Origin: Alphaproteobacteria bacterium
GTDB lineage: Bacteria > Pseudomonadota > Alphaproteobacteria > Micropepsales > Micropepsaceae
Length of the DNA stretch: 64,000 nucleotides
Assembly: GCA_018971835.1 (NCBI GenBank)
Contig: JAGWZW010000001.1
Location: forward strand, 1 to 64,000
Reading direction: 5' to 3'
Shown here: piece by piece, positions 53,406-62,855 of the stretch
Layout of the letters: every line of letters begins with the position of its first letter
Numbering within the stretch: the first letter of the stretch is position 1
The notes under the pieces: model-generated
The model's input: the letters and a program-made list of their open reading frames with translations, nothing else
Database searches by the model: none
Told to the model about the DNA's origin: nothing
Position numbers and translations under genes: made by a program

Positions 53406-55358
53406 ATGACCAAAAAGACCGGCAAGACGGGGCCGGCGCGTGGGCGCGCGCTGGGCATGGACCGCGCCATCGACCGGCGCGATTTTCTGAACGGCATGGC
53501 AGTGAGTGCGGCGACGCTGGCCATGATGTCCAGGGCAGAAGCGCAGATCACGCCCGGCAACCAGCACATGCCGGGCTATTACCCGCCGCTCAGTCATGGC
53601 CTGCGTGGCAGCCATCCGGGTTCCTTCGAAGTGGCCCATGCCCTGCGCGACGGCACCTTCTGGGAGCATGCGAAGAAGCCGGAAGATACCCATGCGCTTT
53701 ATGATCTGGTGATCGTGGGTGGAGGCATCAGCGGGCTCTCGGCGGCGTATTTCTATCGCCAGGCCAGGCCGCATGCCAAAATCCTCATTCTCGAGAACCA
53801 TGATGATTTCGGCGGTCACGCCAAGCGCAACGAGTATGACCTGAACGGCCGCCTGGAGCTGATGAACGGCGGCACCATGCTGATCGACAGCCCCAGGCCC
53901 TACAGCAAGGTGGCCGCCGGGCTCATCGCCGTGCTCGGCATCCGGCCTGCCGTGCTGGCCAAGCAATGCGACAAGCCGGAAATCTACCGCGGTCTTTCCT
54001 CTTCTACATTCTTCGACCGGGAAACCTTCGGCAAAGACGCGCTGGTCGTCGGCTGCGACCGCGAGAACTGGGGCGGCGGCACGGTGCCGTGGAAGGACTT
54101 TCTCGCCAAAGCGCCGCTCGACGCGCAGACGCAGGCCGATATCCTGCGCGTCGAGAAAGGCGAAGTCGACTGGATGCCAAACCTTGGCTCGGACGAGAAG
54201 AAGGACAGGCTTTCGCGCATGTCCTATCGCGATTATCTCAAGAACATCGTCAAGGTGAATGACACCACGCTGGCTTTTTTCCAGACGATCACGCATGGCG
54301 AATATGGCGTGGGCATCGATGCCGAGCCGGCGCTCGACTGCTGGGGCTTCGGCTATCCGGGGTTCAAGGGGCTGAAGCTCAAGCCGGGCTCGACCGCGCG
54401 CATGGGCAATACCGCGGCGGGCTATCAGGATAATCCGGGGCTGCCCACCTTCCATTTCCCCGACGGCAACGCCAGCATCGCGCGGTTGCTGGTGCGCAAC
54501 CTGATCCCCGACGTGCTGCCGGGCCATACGGCCGAGGATGTGGTGACCGCGCGTGCGAATTACGCAGCGCTCGACAAGGCAGGCGCGCCCGTCGCCATCC
54601 GCCTGTCCTCCACAGTGGTCGGCGTGCGCAATATCGGCTCGCCGGAGAACGCGAAGGGCGTTGAAATCGCCTATGCCAACGCCGGCAATGTCTATCGCGT
54701 TCACGCGGCCAACTGCGTGCTGGCCGGCTGGAACATGATGATCCCCTATCTGTGTCCCGAATTGCCGGAGACGCAAAAAGAGGCGCTGCATGCGCTGGTG
54801 AAGATTCCGCTGGTCTATACCAGCGTGGCGGTGCGCAACTGGCAGGCCTGGCACCGGCTCGGCATCAAGAGCATCTCCGCGCCCGGCGGCTATTTCACGG
54901 GCTGCCAGCTCAACTGGCCGGTGGACGTCGGCGGATACCGGAGCGTGCGCTCGCCCGATGATCCGATGCTGCTCTTCATGGTGCGCACGCCCGTCAAGCC
55001 CGGCCTGCCGGAGCGGGACCAGCATCGCGCCGGGCGCGCCGAGCTGCTCGCCACCTCGCTCGAAACCTTCGAGGAGAAGATCCGCGACCAGTTGAACCGC
55101 ATGCTGGGAGCCGGCGGCTTCGACGCCGCGCGCGATATCGTGGCCATCACCGTCAATCGCTGGCCGCATGGCTACGCCTACGAGTTCAACCCGCTGTTCG
55201 ACGATTTCTCCATCCCGCCGGACAAGCGCGCCAATGTGATTGGCCGCCAGCGCTTCGGCCGGATTACCATTGCCAATTCGGATTCCGGCGCGGCGGCCTA
55301 TACCGATTCCGCCATCGATCAGGCCTTCCGCGCGGTGAACGAGCTTCTGGCATTGTGA
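53406..55358 (+). CDS. Tat-exported FAD-dependent oxidoreductase, spermidine dehydrogenase-like
   Basis: Tat-like MDRAIDRRDFLNGMAVSAATLAMMSRAEA; LVIVGGGISGLSAAYFYRQARP; HAKRNEYDLNGRLELMNGGTMLI. Confidence 0.82.
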   Translation: MTKKTGKTGPARGRALGMDRAIDRRDFLNGMAVSAATLAMMSRAEAQITPGNQHMPGYYPPLSHGLRGSHPGSFEVAHALRDGTFWEHAKKPEDTHALYDLVIVGGGISGLSAAYFYRQARPHAKILILENHDDFGGHAKRNEYDLNGRLELMNGGTMLIDSPRPYSKVAAGLIAVLGIRPAVLAKQCDKPEIYRGLSSSTFFDRETFGKDALVVGCDRENWGGGTVPWKDFLAKAPLDAQTQADILRVEKGEVDWMPNLGSDEKKDRLSRMSYRDYLKNIVKVNDTTLAFFQTITHGEYGVGIDAEPALDCWGFGYPGFKGLKLKPGSTARMGNTAAGYQDNPGLPTFHFPDGNASIARLLVRNLIPDVLPGHTAEDVVTARANYAALDKAGAPVAIRLSSTVVGVRNIGSPENAKGVEIAYANAGNVYRVHAANCVLAGWNMMIPYLCPELPETQKEALHALVKIPLVYTSVAVRNWQAWHRLGIKSISAPGGYFTGCQLNWPVDVGGYRSVRSPDDPMLLFMVRTPVKPGLPERDQHRAGRAELLATSLETFEEKIRDQLNRMLGAGGFDAARDIVAITVNRWPHGYAYEFNPLFDDFSIPPDKRANVIGRQRFGRITIANSDSGAAAYTDSAIDQAFRAVNELLAL

Positions 55359-55366
55359 GGAGCTGG

Positions 55367-56491
55367 ATGGACCTGCCGCAGCGCGAAACGCACAGCCTGG
55401 CCGCCTGGCTCTATTCCGACCCGGGCTTCTTCGCGCTGGAGCGCGCGCGCCTGTTCCGCCAGAGCTGGCAGGTGGTCTGTCATGTCAACGATGTGCCGGA
55501 GCCGGGCGATTATCACACGCTGGATATCCTCGGCGAAAAATATGTCACCTTGCGCGGGGCGGATGGCACCGTGCGCAGCTTCCACAATGTCTGCCGCCAC
55601 CGCGCCGCGCGGCTGGCCGATGGCCACAAGGGCAATTGCGGCCATCGCCTGGTCTGCCCGTATCACGCCTGGAGCTATGGCCTGGACGGCGCGCTGAAAG
55701 CGGTGCCGGTCTGGCAGGGCTTCAAGGATCTCGATCTCTCCGCGCACGGTCTTTTTCCGCTCGATCAGGAGATCTGGCACGGCTTCGTGTTCGTGCGGCT
55801 GGAGCCGGGCCTACCGTCCGTCGCCGAGATGATGGCGCCCTATGAGGACGAGATCGCGCCCTATGGCTTCGAAACGATGGTGCCGCAGGGCCGGGTGACG
55901 CTGCGCCCGCGCGCCGTCAACTGGAAGAACGTGGCCGACAATTACGGCGATGCGCTGCATATCCCGGTGGCGCATCCGGGGCTGACGCGACTTCTGGCCG
56001 GCAGCTACCGCGTCGAGGCGCAGCCCTGGGTGGACAAGATGACCGGTACCGTTACCGGGCGGCCGTCGTCCAACTGGGCGGAGCGGGCGTACCAGTCGCT
56101 GCTTTCGAACTTCGATCATCTCGCCGAGGAGCAGCGCCGCGTCTGGAACTATTACCGGCTCTGGCCCAACATCGCCTTCGACGTCTATCCCGACCAGATC
56201 GACTTCATGCAGTTCGTTCCCGTCTCGCCCACCGAAACCCTGATCCGCGAGATCGCCTATGTGCGGCCCGATCCCCGGCGCGAGGTGCGCGCGGCGCGCT
56301 ATCTCAACTGGCGCATCAACCGCCAGGTCAATGCCGAGGACACGGTGCTGATCGGCCGCGTGCAGCAGGGCATGATGACCGATCGCTACGTCAAGGGCCC
56401 GCTGTCGCCGGACGAGGTCTGCCTGGCCAGCTTCGCGCGGCGCCTCAAGGCCGCGATCCCCGAAGCGGCCCTGGATCATCCGCCCGCCTGA
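55367..56491 (+). CDS. Rieske-type aromatic-ring-hydroxylating oxygenase alpha subunit
   Basis: Rieske CRHRAARLADGHKGNCGHRLVCPYHAW; mononuclear-iron region NWKNVADNYGDALHIPVAHPG. Confidence 0.92.
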   Translation: MDLPQRETHSLAAWLYSDPGFFALERARLFRQSWQVVCHVNDVPEPGDYHTLDILGEKYVTLRGADGTVRSFHNVCRHRAARLADGHKGNCGHRLVCPYHAWSYGLDGALKAVPVWQGFKDLDLSAHGLFPLDQEIWHGFVFVRLEPGLPSVAEMMAPYEDEIAPYGFETMVPQGRVTLRPRAVNWKNVADNYGDALHIPVAHPGLTRLLAGSYRVEAQPWVDKMTGTVTGRPSSNWAERAYQSLLSNFDHLAEEQRRVWNYYRLWPNIAFDVYPDQIDFMQFVPVSPTETLIREIAYVRPDPRREVRAARYLNWRINRQVNAEDTVLIGRVQQGMMTDRYVKGPLSPDEVCLASFARRLKAAIPEAALDHPPA

Positions 56492-56555
56492 ATCCGGAAG
56501 GCTTAAGGCCCGGTTAAGCCCTGCACGCCATGATTGTGCTCGCACGGAGAAAATC

Positions 56556-57596
56556 ATGGGCAGCCGACTGGGACGTATGGGGCGCAAGCTCGGCGAATGG
56601 ATTCCGCCGGGCGTGGCGCAGATTTTGGCCGAAGGGTTTGGCCGGCCTGCGGCCGTCTTCTTCCACGGCGTCGAGCCGGTGACGCTCGATTCCGACGTGC
56701 AGGTCAATCATCATGAAGCGCCGGTGTTTCGCGCCATCATGGCCGAGTTGCAGCGCAATTTCGACGTGCTGCCCGTGACATTGCTCGACGAGGCGCTTTG
56801 CCATCCCGAACACCACCGGCGCACCGTGTTCCTGATGTCGGACGATGGCTACGCCAATACGCTCAGCACGGCGGCGCCGATCCTCGAGGAACTGGAACTG
56901 CCCTGGACGTTGTTCGTCAGTACCCATCACATCGACACGCGCGACCGCAACCCGGTCTTCCTGGCGCGCCTGTTTTTTTGTTGTATGCCGGCGGGCCGTT
57001 ATGAGGTGCCGCATCTGCCGGCGCTGGAACTTGAAGGCCCCGAAACCCGCGAAGCCATGACCCAGGCTGGCACCGCCTGCCTTCACGGGCTCGACATGGA
57101 CCGCGCCAATGAAGCCGTGGCGGCGATGGTCAAGGCGCTTGAACAGGCCGGTCTGGCCTCGCTGATCGAGCGGTTTTCCTCGGAGAGTTTCCTGACCTGG
57201 CCGCAGGTGCGCGAACTGAAGCGCCGTGGCGTGGAGATCGGCGCTCACGCACATTGGCATTGGCCGCTGAACGCCGCCCAGACCGCCGCGCAGCTGCGCG
57301 AACAAGCCCGCCGCCCACGCCAGCGCATCGAGGCCGAGATCGGTCCCTGCCGTTATTTCGCCTATCCGTTCGGCAATACCGGCGATGTGTCCCGCGCCGG
57401 CTGGCAAGCGGTGCGCGATGCCGGTTACGAGGCCGCGTTTACCACGGTCACGGGCACCCCGGAGGTGGAGCAGAACCGCTTCCTCCTGCCGCGTTACGGA
57501 ATCGGGCCGGATGAGACGCATCTTGCTTCGCTGATTCCGCTCTTGTCGGCGGGCAACCGCCGGCTCATGCGCTGGCAGAAGGAACTGGCCGCTTAA
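56556..57596 (+). CDS. Polysaccharide deacetylase (NodB-like) family protein
   Basis: FLMSDDGYANTLSTAAPILEELELPWTLFV; EIGAHAHWHWPL; CRYFAYPFGNTGDVSRAGWQAVRDAGYEAAFTTV. Confidence 0.9.
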   Translation: MGSRLGRMGRKLGEWIPPGVAQILAEGFGRPAAVFFHGVEPVTLDSDVQVNHHEAPVFRAIMAELQRNFDVLPVTLLDEALCHPEHHRRTVFLMSDDGYANTLSTAAPILEELELPWTLFVSTHHIDTRDRNPVFLARLFFCCMPAGRYEVPHLPALELEGPETREAMTQAGTACLHGLDMDRANEAVAAMVKALEQAGLASLIERFSSESFLTWPQVRELKRRGVEIGAHAHWHWPLNAAQTAAQLREQARRPRQRIEAEIGPCRYFAYPFGNTGDVSRAGWQAVRDAGYEAAFTTVTGTPEVEQNRFLLPRYGIGPDETHLASLIPLLSAGNRRLMRWQKELAA

Positions 57597-57615
57597 CCAT
57601 CGGCCGTTTCTTGCC

Positions 57616-57632
57616 TGTCCCAAAACTGGACA
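57616..57632. promoter_or_regulatory. Candidate operator upstream of the EPS operon
   Basis: TGTCC-CAAAACT-GGACA inverted repeat, just after the deacetylase stop. Confidence 0.3.
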
Positions 57633-57728
57633 TCTTAACGGTTCCGAAACGATACGCACCGCGCGCCGGCCGCGGCATCCGAAGAGTATTTTCTTACCGA
57701 TAGTACGGAATCGAGACATTTGAAGCCT

Positions 57729-57777
57729 CCCGCGCTGGCGCGGGCCCTGCACCCGGCTTCCTGCGAATTGAGCAGGA
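57729..57777 (+). promoter_or_regulatory. Two tandem hairpins in the EPS operon leader
   Basis: CCCGCG-CTGG-CGCGGG (57729-57744) and TCCTGC-GAATTGA-GCAGGA (57759-57777), before GTG 57790. Confidence 0.4.
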
Positions 57778-57789
57778 TCGGGAACGCAG

Positions 57790-58509
57790 GTGAGCATCCA
57801 TCACAATCTGGCGAAGACGGAGGCCGGTGCGGCCGTGCTGCCTGCGCCGGCGGTGGAGCGGACGCTGCGTCTGGTCGAGCCGTTGCGCGCGCCGGCGGCG
57901 CCGGCGTTCCGGCACCCCGCGCAGCGCACCGCCAAGCGCACGATCGATGTGATCTTTGCGCTGCTGCTGCTCGTTCTCTTCGCCCCGGTGATGTTTGCGG
58001 TCGCGCTTGCGATCAAGCTGGATACGCACGGAGCCGTGCTTTTCCGTCAGCAGCGCCTGGGCCTGAACGGCAGGCCGTTCTACATCCTCAAGTTCCGCAG
58101 CATGACCGTGGCCGAAGACGGCGACGCGGTGGTGCAGGCGCGCCGCAACGATCCGCGCGTCACGCGCGTGGGCGCGTTCCTGCGCATGTGGAGCCTCGAT
58201 GAGGTGCCGCAGCTTATCAATGTGCTTCGGGGCGAAATGTCCCTGGTCGGCCCCCGGCCGCATGCTCGCGCCCATGACGAACTCTACGCCGCGCTGATCG
58301 GCCACTACACCGAGCGCCAGCGCGTCAAGCCGGGCATCACCGGCTGGGCGCAGGTGCATGGCTGCCGCGGCGAGACGCCCACCCTCGCCAGCATGCGCGC
58401 ACGCGTCGATTACGATGTCTGGTACGCCGCCCACGCCGATATCGCGCTCGATTTCGAAATCCTGCTGCGCACGGCGATCGAGGTCTTCCACCACCGCAAC
58501 GCCTATTGA
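57790..58509 (+). CDS. Polyprenyl-phosphate sugar-1-phosphate transferase (ExoY/WcaJ-like)
   Basis: [83 protein letters not shown]. Confidence 0.94.
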   Translation: MSIHHNLAKTEAGAAVLPAPAVERTLRLVEPLRAPAAPAFRHPAQRTAKRTIDVIFALLLLVLFAPVMFAVALAIKLDTHGAVLFRQQRLGLNGRPFYILKFRSMTVAEDGDAVVQARRNDPRVTRVGAFLRMWSLDEVPQLINVLRGEMSLVGPRPHARAHDELYAALIGHYTERQRVKPGITGWAQVHGCRGETPTLASMRARVDYDVWYAAHADIALDFEILLRTAIEVFHHRNAY

Positions 58510-58523
58510 CGGGGGCTGCGGAG

Positions 58524-59309
58524 ATGGCGCGGACCTATAAGGAAGTGATCGTCGGCGGCATCAAGATCGCCTGCCTGTCGCGGCGCGATCTGGCCGGGCT
58601 GATGGTGGAGGAATGCTTGGCGGCGCGGCGGACGCCGATCCCGGCGCCGCGTCTGGTCGATGCCGCCAATGGCAACGCTATCGCCCGCGCGGCGGTGGAC
58701 GCGGAGTTCCGCGCCCATTTCAAGGCCGCCGACATCATTCATGCCGACGGTCAGCCGGTGGTGCTGGCCTCGCGCCTGCTCACCAAGGCGCCGATTCCGG
58801 AGCGCAGCGCCACCACGGACTATTTTCTCGATGCGGCGGCGGTGGCCGAGGCCCACGGCCTCAGCTTCTTCCTGCTCGGCGGCACCGAGAGCGTGAACGC
58901 GCGCTGTGCCGAGATCCTTCAGCAGCGTTATCCGGGCCTGCGCCTCGTCGGCCGCCGCAATGGCTATTTCGCCCGCGACGAGGAAGCGGCGGTGTGCGAC
59001 GAGATCAACGCCGCCGGCGCCGATGTGGTGTGGGTGGGGCTGGGCGTGCCGCTGGAGCAGTCTTTCTGCGCCCGCAACAAGCACCGGCTCAAGGCGGGCT
59101 GGCTCATCACCTGCGGCGGCTGCTTCAATTACGTCACCGGCGATTATCCGCGCGCTCCGCAGTGGATGCAGCAGGCGGGGCTCGAATGGCTGTTCCGCCT
59201 GCTGCGCGAACCGCGGCGGCTGTTCTGGCGCTATGCGGTCACCAATCCGCGGGCGATCTTCCTGATGCTGACGCGCACGGTTTCACAGCCGGTGGTTACC
59301 GCGGCTTAA
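58524..59309 (+). CDS. WecB/TagA/CpsF-family glycosyltransferase
   Basis: DIIHADGQPVVLASRL, FLLGGTESVNARCAEILQQRYPGLRLVG, VWVGLGVPLEQSFCARNKHRL, RAPQWMQQAGLEWLFRLLREPRRLFWRY. Confidence 0.94.
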   Translation: MARTYKEVIVGGIKIACLSRRDLAGLMVEECLAARRTPIPAPRLVDAANGNAIARAAVDAEFRAHFKAADIIHADGQPVVLASRLLTKAPIPERSATTDYFLDAAAVAEAHGLSFFLLGGTESVNARCAEILQQRYPGLRLVGRRNGYFARDEEAAVCDEINAAGADVVWVGLGVPLEQSFCARNKHRLKAGWLITCGGCFNYVTGDYPRAPQWMQQAGLEWLFRLLREPRRLFWRYAVTNPRAIFLMLTRTVSQPVVTAA

Positions 59310-59337
59310 CCCTTCTTTCAGGGCCTTGGTGTCCGTT

Positions 59338-60651
59338 ATGAGCATGACCAGCGAGAGTACCAGCCTGGAGGGCATTGCTGCCGTTGCGCAGGCGCGCGGG
59401 AGCCTGGTGGCGCGCCTTCTGCCGCTGGTCCGGCGCTACGCTCTTTCGGCCGGCGGGCCGCTCACCACCTCGGCGGCGCATTTCATCACCTCGATGATCC
59501 TGCTGCAGGCGCTGGCGCCGGCCGATTTCGGTCTCTTCGCCTTTCTGCTGATCGTGGTGCCGTTCTGTCTCAGCCTCAGCGGTTCGCTGGTGGCGGCGCC
59601 CTTCGTCTGCGATTTGCGGCGGACCGGCAGGGTGGAGGCCGCCTCGCAGGCCACCCATCTGAAGGTCAATCTGGTGTTGTCGGCGCTGGCGGCGGTGGTG
59701 GTCGGCGCGGCGATAGCCGTCAACGGCGCAGGCCCCATCACCAGTCTTCTCCTCGGTCTTTACGGCGGGGTGATGGTGTTGCGCGCCTTCGGTCGTTCCT
59801 GCGGCTATGTTCTGGACCGTCCGGCGCGGGTGCTGGCGAGCGATGTGACTTACGGCACGTCGCTGGTTCTTGGCTTGGCGGCGCTGATGGCGCTCGGCGC
59901 GCTGACGATGGTGCATGCCGCGGCGGTCCTGCTGGCTGCGGCGTTGCTCGGCTTCGTCAGCCTGGGGCGGCATCATCTCGCGCGCCAGTTGCTGCCGGGC
60001 CGCGCTGGCGGGCTGAGGGATTATGCCGGCTCGTGGCGCGAGCTGGCGCGTTGGGCGATGATGGGGGTCGTCCTGACGGAGTTCACCACCAACGCTCATG
60101 CCTATGTGGTCACCTTCATTGCTGGGCCGAAGGCCTTTGCGCTGCTGGCGCTGGGCGCGTTGGTGATGCGGCCGGCCTCGCTGGTGCTCTCCGCCCTGCC
60201 GGATATCGAGCGTCCGCGCATGGCCAAGAAGATCGGCACGAACGACATCTCGGGCGCCTTCCGCACGGTAACGGAATTCCGCTACGCCGCCATTGCCATC
60301 TGGCTTGGCACGCTGGCGCTGGCGGCGGCGATCCTTGGCTGGTTTCCCGAATTGCTGCTGAAGAAAGGCTATGACGAAACACAGGTGCTGATGGTGGTCG
60401 CGCTGTGGGGCGTGATCCTGGCGGTGCGCACTCTGCGCACGCCGGAATCGGTGCTTCTGCAGGCGGCGGGCGAGTTCCGCGCGCTGGCCGGCGTCAGCCT
60501 GTGGTCGAGCCTGACGGCGATGACCCTGACGCTGGCGCTGCTGCGGGCGTTCGGGCCGGTCGCGGCGCTGGGCGGCATCCTGGCCGGTGACCTCGTGATG
60601 GCGGTGCGGATTCATGCGCTGACGGCGCGCTGGAAAGTGCGCCATGACTGA
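59338..60651 (+). CDS. Polysaccharide flippase-like membrane protein
   Basis: ~12 TM segments; FITSMILLQALAPADFGLFAFLLIVVPF typical of Wzx-like proteins; EPS operon position. Confidence 0.8.
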   Translation: MSMTSESTSLEGIAAVAQARGSLVARLLPLVRRYALSAGGPLTTSAAHFITSMILLQALAPADFGLFAFLLIVVPFCLSLSGSLVAAPFVCDLRRTGRVEAASQATHLKVNLVLSALAAVVVGAAIAVNGAGPITSLLLGLYGGVMVLRAFGRSCGYVLDRPARVLASDVTYGTSLVLGLAALMALGALTMVHAAAVLLAAALLGFVSLGRHHLARQLLPGRAGGLRDYAGSWRELARWAMMGVVLTEFTTNAHAYVVTFIAGPKAFALLALGALVMRPASLVLSALPDIERPRMAKKIGTNDISGAFRTVTEFRYAAIAIWLGTLALAAAILGWFPELLLKKGYDETQVLMVVALWGVILAVRTLRTPESVLLQAAGEFRALAGVSLWSSLTAMTLTLALLRAFGPVAALGGILAGDLVMAVRIHALTARWKVRHD

Positions 60652-61567
60652 TATCACCATTGCCATTCCCACCTTCCGCCGCCCCAAGGGGCTGGCGCGG
60701 CTGTTGGCGTCGCTGGCCGAATTGCAGACCGACGCAGCCGTCACCGTGCTGGTCGGGGACAACGATGCCGAAACCCATCAGGGCTACGATCTGTGTGCCG
60801 CGCTGAAGGACGAAGGCTACCGCTGGCCGCTGGAGGCGATCGTCGTGACCGAGCGCGGCATCTCGCAAAACCGCAGCGCGCTGGTGGCCCGTGCGCTCGA
60901 ACGGCCCGGGATGCAATTCCTGGCGATGGTGGATGACGACGAGTGGGTACAGCCTGAGTGGCTGGAGGCGCTGCTGCGCGCGCAATCTCAATTCGACGCC
61001 GACGCCGTGGAGGGTCGCGTGATCGCCGTCTTCAAGGATGGCACCACCACCGGGCAATACGAAGGCATCGCCTATGACTGCGGGCCCAGCGGCAAGAAAG
61101 CGATCCTTCACAGCTCGGCCAATATCCTGGTGACCCGCCGCGTGCTGGAGCGGATGGCGCCGCCCCATTTCGATCCGCAATTCGCGCTCACCGGCGGCGA
61201 GGACAAGGAGTTCTTCGTGCGGTTGAAGGCGTTGGGCGCGCGCCTGGCCTGGTCGCGCGAAGCGGTCATCTATTCCGACGTGCCCCAGTCGCGCACCGGC
61301 GCCCGCTGGGCCTTCGCCCGCGCCTACCGCACCGGCAATTCGGACATGCGCGTGTTCCTCAAGCATCGTATTGGTACTGCGTCGCTGTTTGGCGAACTCG
61401 CCAAGATCGGTGGCGCGCTCTTGTTGTCGCCGCTGCTGGCTCTTATCCTCGCGCTCAGTCCGACTCGCCGCATGGCGGCGCTGCGCAAGTTCTGCCGTGC
61501 CGCGGGCAAGACGGCTGCGCTGTTCGGCAGTCACTACCAGGAATATTCTGTGATTCATGGCGAATGA
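60644..61567 (+). CDS. Family 2 glycosyltransferase
   Basis: MTDITIAIPTFRRPKGLARLLASLAELQTDAAVTVLVGDND; FLAMVDDDEWVQPEWLEALL. Confidence 0.92.
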   Translation: MTDITIAIPTFRRPKGLARLLASLAELQTDAAVTVLVGDNDAETHQGYDLCAALKDEGYRWPLEAIVVTERGISQNRSALVARALERPGMQFLAMVDDDEWVQPEWLEALLRAQSQFDADAVEGRVIAVFKDGTTTGQYEGIAYDCGPSGKKAILHSSANILVTRRVLERMAPPHFDPQFALTGGEDKEFFVRLKALGARLAWSREAVIYSDVPQSRTGARWAFARAYRTGNSDMRVFLKHRIGTASLFGELAKIGGALLLSPLLALILALSPTRRMAALRKFCRAAGKTAALFGSHYQEYSVIHGE

Positions 61568-62855
61568 CGGGCTGGCATTCGGACGGCAATCCAGGGGCGC
61601 GGCGCTGCCCGTCTGGCTGGTCGAGGCCGCCTTCGTCGCCTTTCTGCTCTTGGTCTTCGTCGGGCTGACGCCGTTCGCAGTGCGCAGCGGCGCCTTCGGC
61701 CTGTCCGCCACCACCGGCAGCGGCGATCTGATGCGCCAGGTCTGTTATCTCGCGGTGTTTGCCATGCTGGTCGCCGCCTCGGTGCAGAAGCGTGGCCTGA
61801 TGGTCTTCACCGTGGTTCCGGTTTCGCTGCTGCTGCTGCTGATATGGTGCTTCGTCACCGCGGCCTGGGCGCCGGTGCCGGGGATCGTGATCCGTCGCGC
61901 GGGGCTGGAATTTGTCATCGTCTGTTCGGCGATGCTGGGCGTGGATGCGTTGGGCCCCAGACGCAGCCTCGAGCTGCTGCGCTATGTGCTGATCGGTGTG
62001 CTGATCGTGAACTGGATTTCCATTCCCGTCATCCCGCAGGCCAGGCATCTGCCGGGCGAAACCGATCCCAGCCTGGTCGGCGATTGGCGCGGCCTCTATT
62101 TTCAGAAGAACATCGCCGGCTCCGTTTGTGTGGTGACGGTGATGATCCTGCTGTTCTTCGCCTCGGAGCGTAAAAGCCAGCTCGATCTGCTGCTCGCGGC
62201 GGCGGCGCTGGGTTTCTTGGTGATGACGCGCTCCAAGACCTCGCTCGGCTTTCTGCCGGTGGTGATTTTTCTCGGCCTCGTCTATCGCTGGGCCTGGAAG
62301 CGCGAGCTCGACCGGCTGATCGTGACGATCTGCGCCGCTATCGTTCTCATTGCCGTGGCGGTCTTCGTGGCCACGCATGCCGCCCAGCTCTCGCGCATGC
62401 TGGAGAATCCGGCGGAATTCACCGGCCGCTCGGAGATCTGGCAGGCGGAGCTGCGCTATATCGCGGCGCATCCCTGGCTCGGCGCCGGCTACGGCACGTT
62501 TTCCGATACCGGCGGCGCTTCGCCGCTTTCCAATTATGTGATGAGCAAATGGGTCGAGAACGCGCCCCACGGCCATAACGGCTATCTCCAGCTGCTGGTG
62601 ACGACGGGCGCGATCGGCTTTGCCTTGGCGATGCTGGCGCTGGTGATCCTGCCGCTCCTCACCCTCTACCGGCGCGATCCGGACAATCTGGAGCTGAAAG
62701 CGCTGCTGTTCGCGATCTTCTGTTTCGTGGTGCTGCACAACTTCCTGGAATCCGACTATCTGGAGAGCGATGGCGTGATGTGGACCACGCTGCTTCTGAC
62801 CATCGCCATGCTGCGCGGCCTGCGCCCGCCTGCGGTGGCGGAGCGCCGCGCATGA
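61557..62855 (+). CDS. O-antigen ligase/polymerase-like (Wzy_C) membrane protein
   Basis: Multi-TM; FTGRSEIWQAELRYIAAHPWLGAGYGTF and NAPHGHNGYLQLLVTTGAIGF. Confidence 0.9.
   Translation: MANDGLAFGRQSRGAALPVWLVEAAFVAFLLLVFVGLTPFAVRSGAFGLSATTGSGDLMRQVCYLAVFAMLVAASVQKRGLMVFTVVPVSLLLLLIWCFVTAAWAPVPGIVIRRAGLEFVIVCSAMLGVDALGPRRSLELLRYVLIGVLIVNWISIPVIPQARHLPGETDPSLVGDWRGLYFQKNIAGSVCVVTVMILLFFASERKSQLDLLLAAAALGFLVMTRSKTSLGFLPVVIFLGLVYRWAWKRELDRLIVTICAAIVLIAVAVFVATHAAQLSRMLENPAEFTGRSEIWQAELRYIAAHPWLGAGYGTFSDTGGASPLSNYVMSKWVENAPHGHNGYLQLLVTTGAIGFALAMLALVILPLLTLYRRDPDNLELKALLFAIFCFVVLHNFLESDYLESDGVMWTTLLLTIAMLRGLRPPAVAERRA

Noticed and set aside
51911-53569. 552-aa minus ORF
   Set aside because: Antisense to the aldehyde dehydrogenase gene, which has all conserved motifs.
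53385-55169. 594-aa minus ORF
   Set aside because: Antisense to the spermidine dehydrogenase-like gene.
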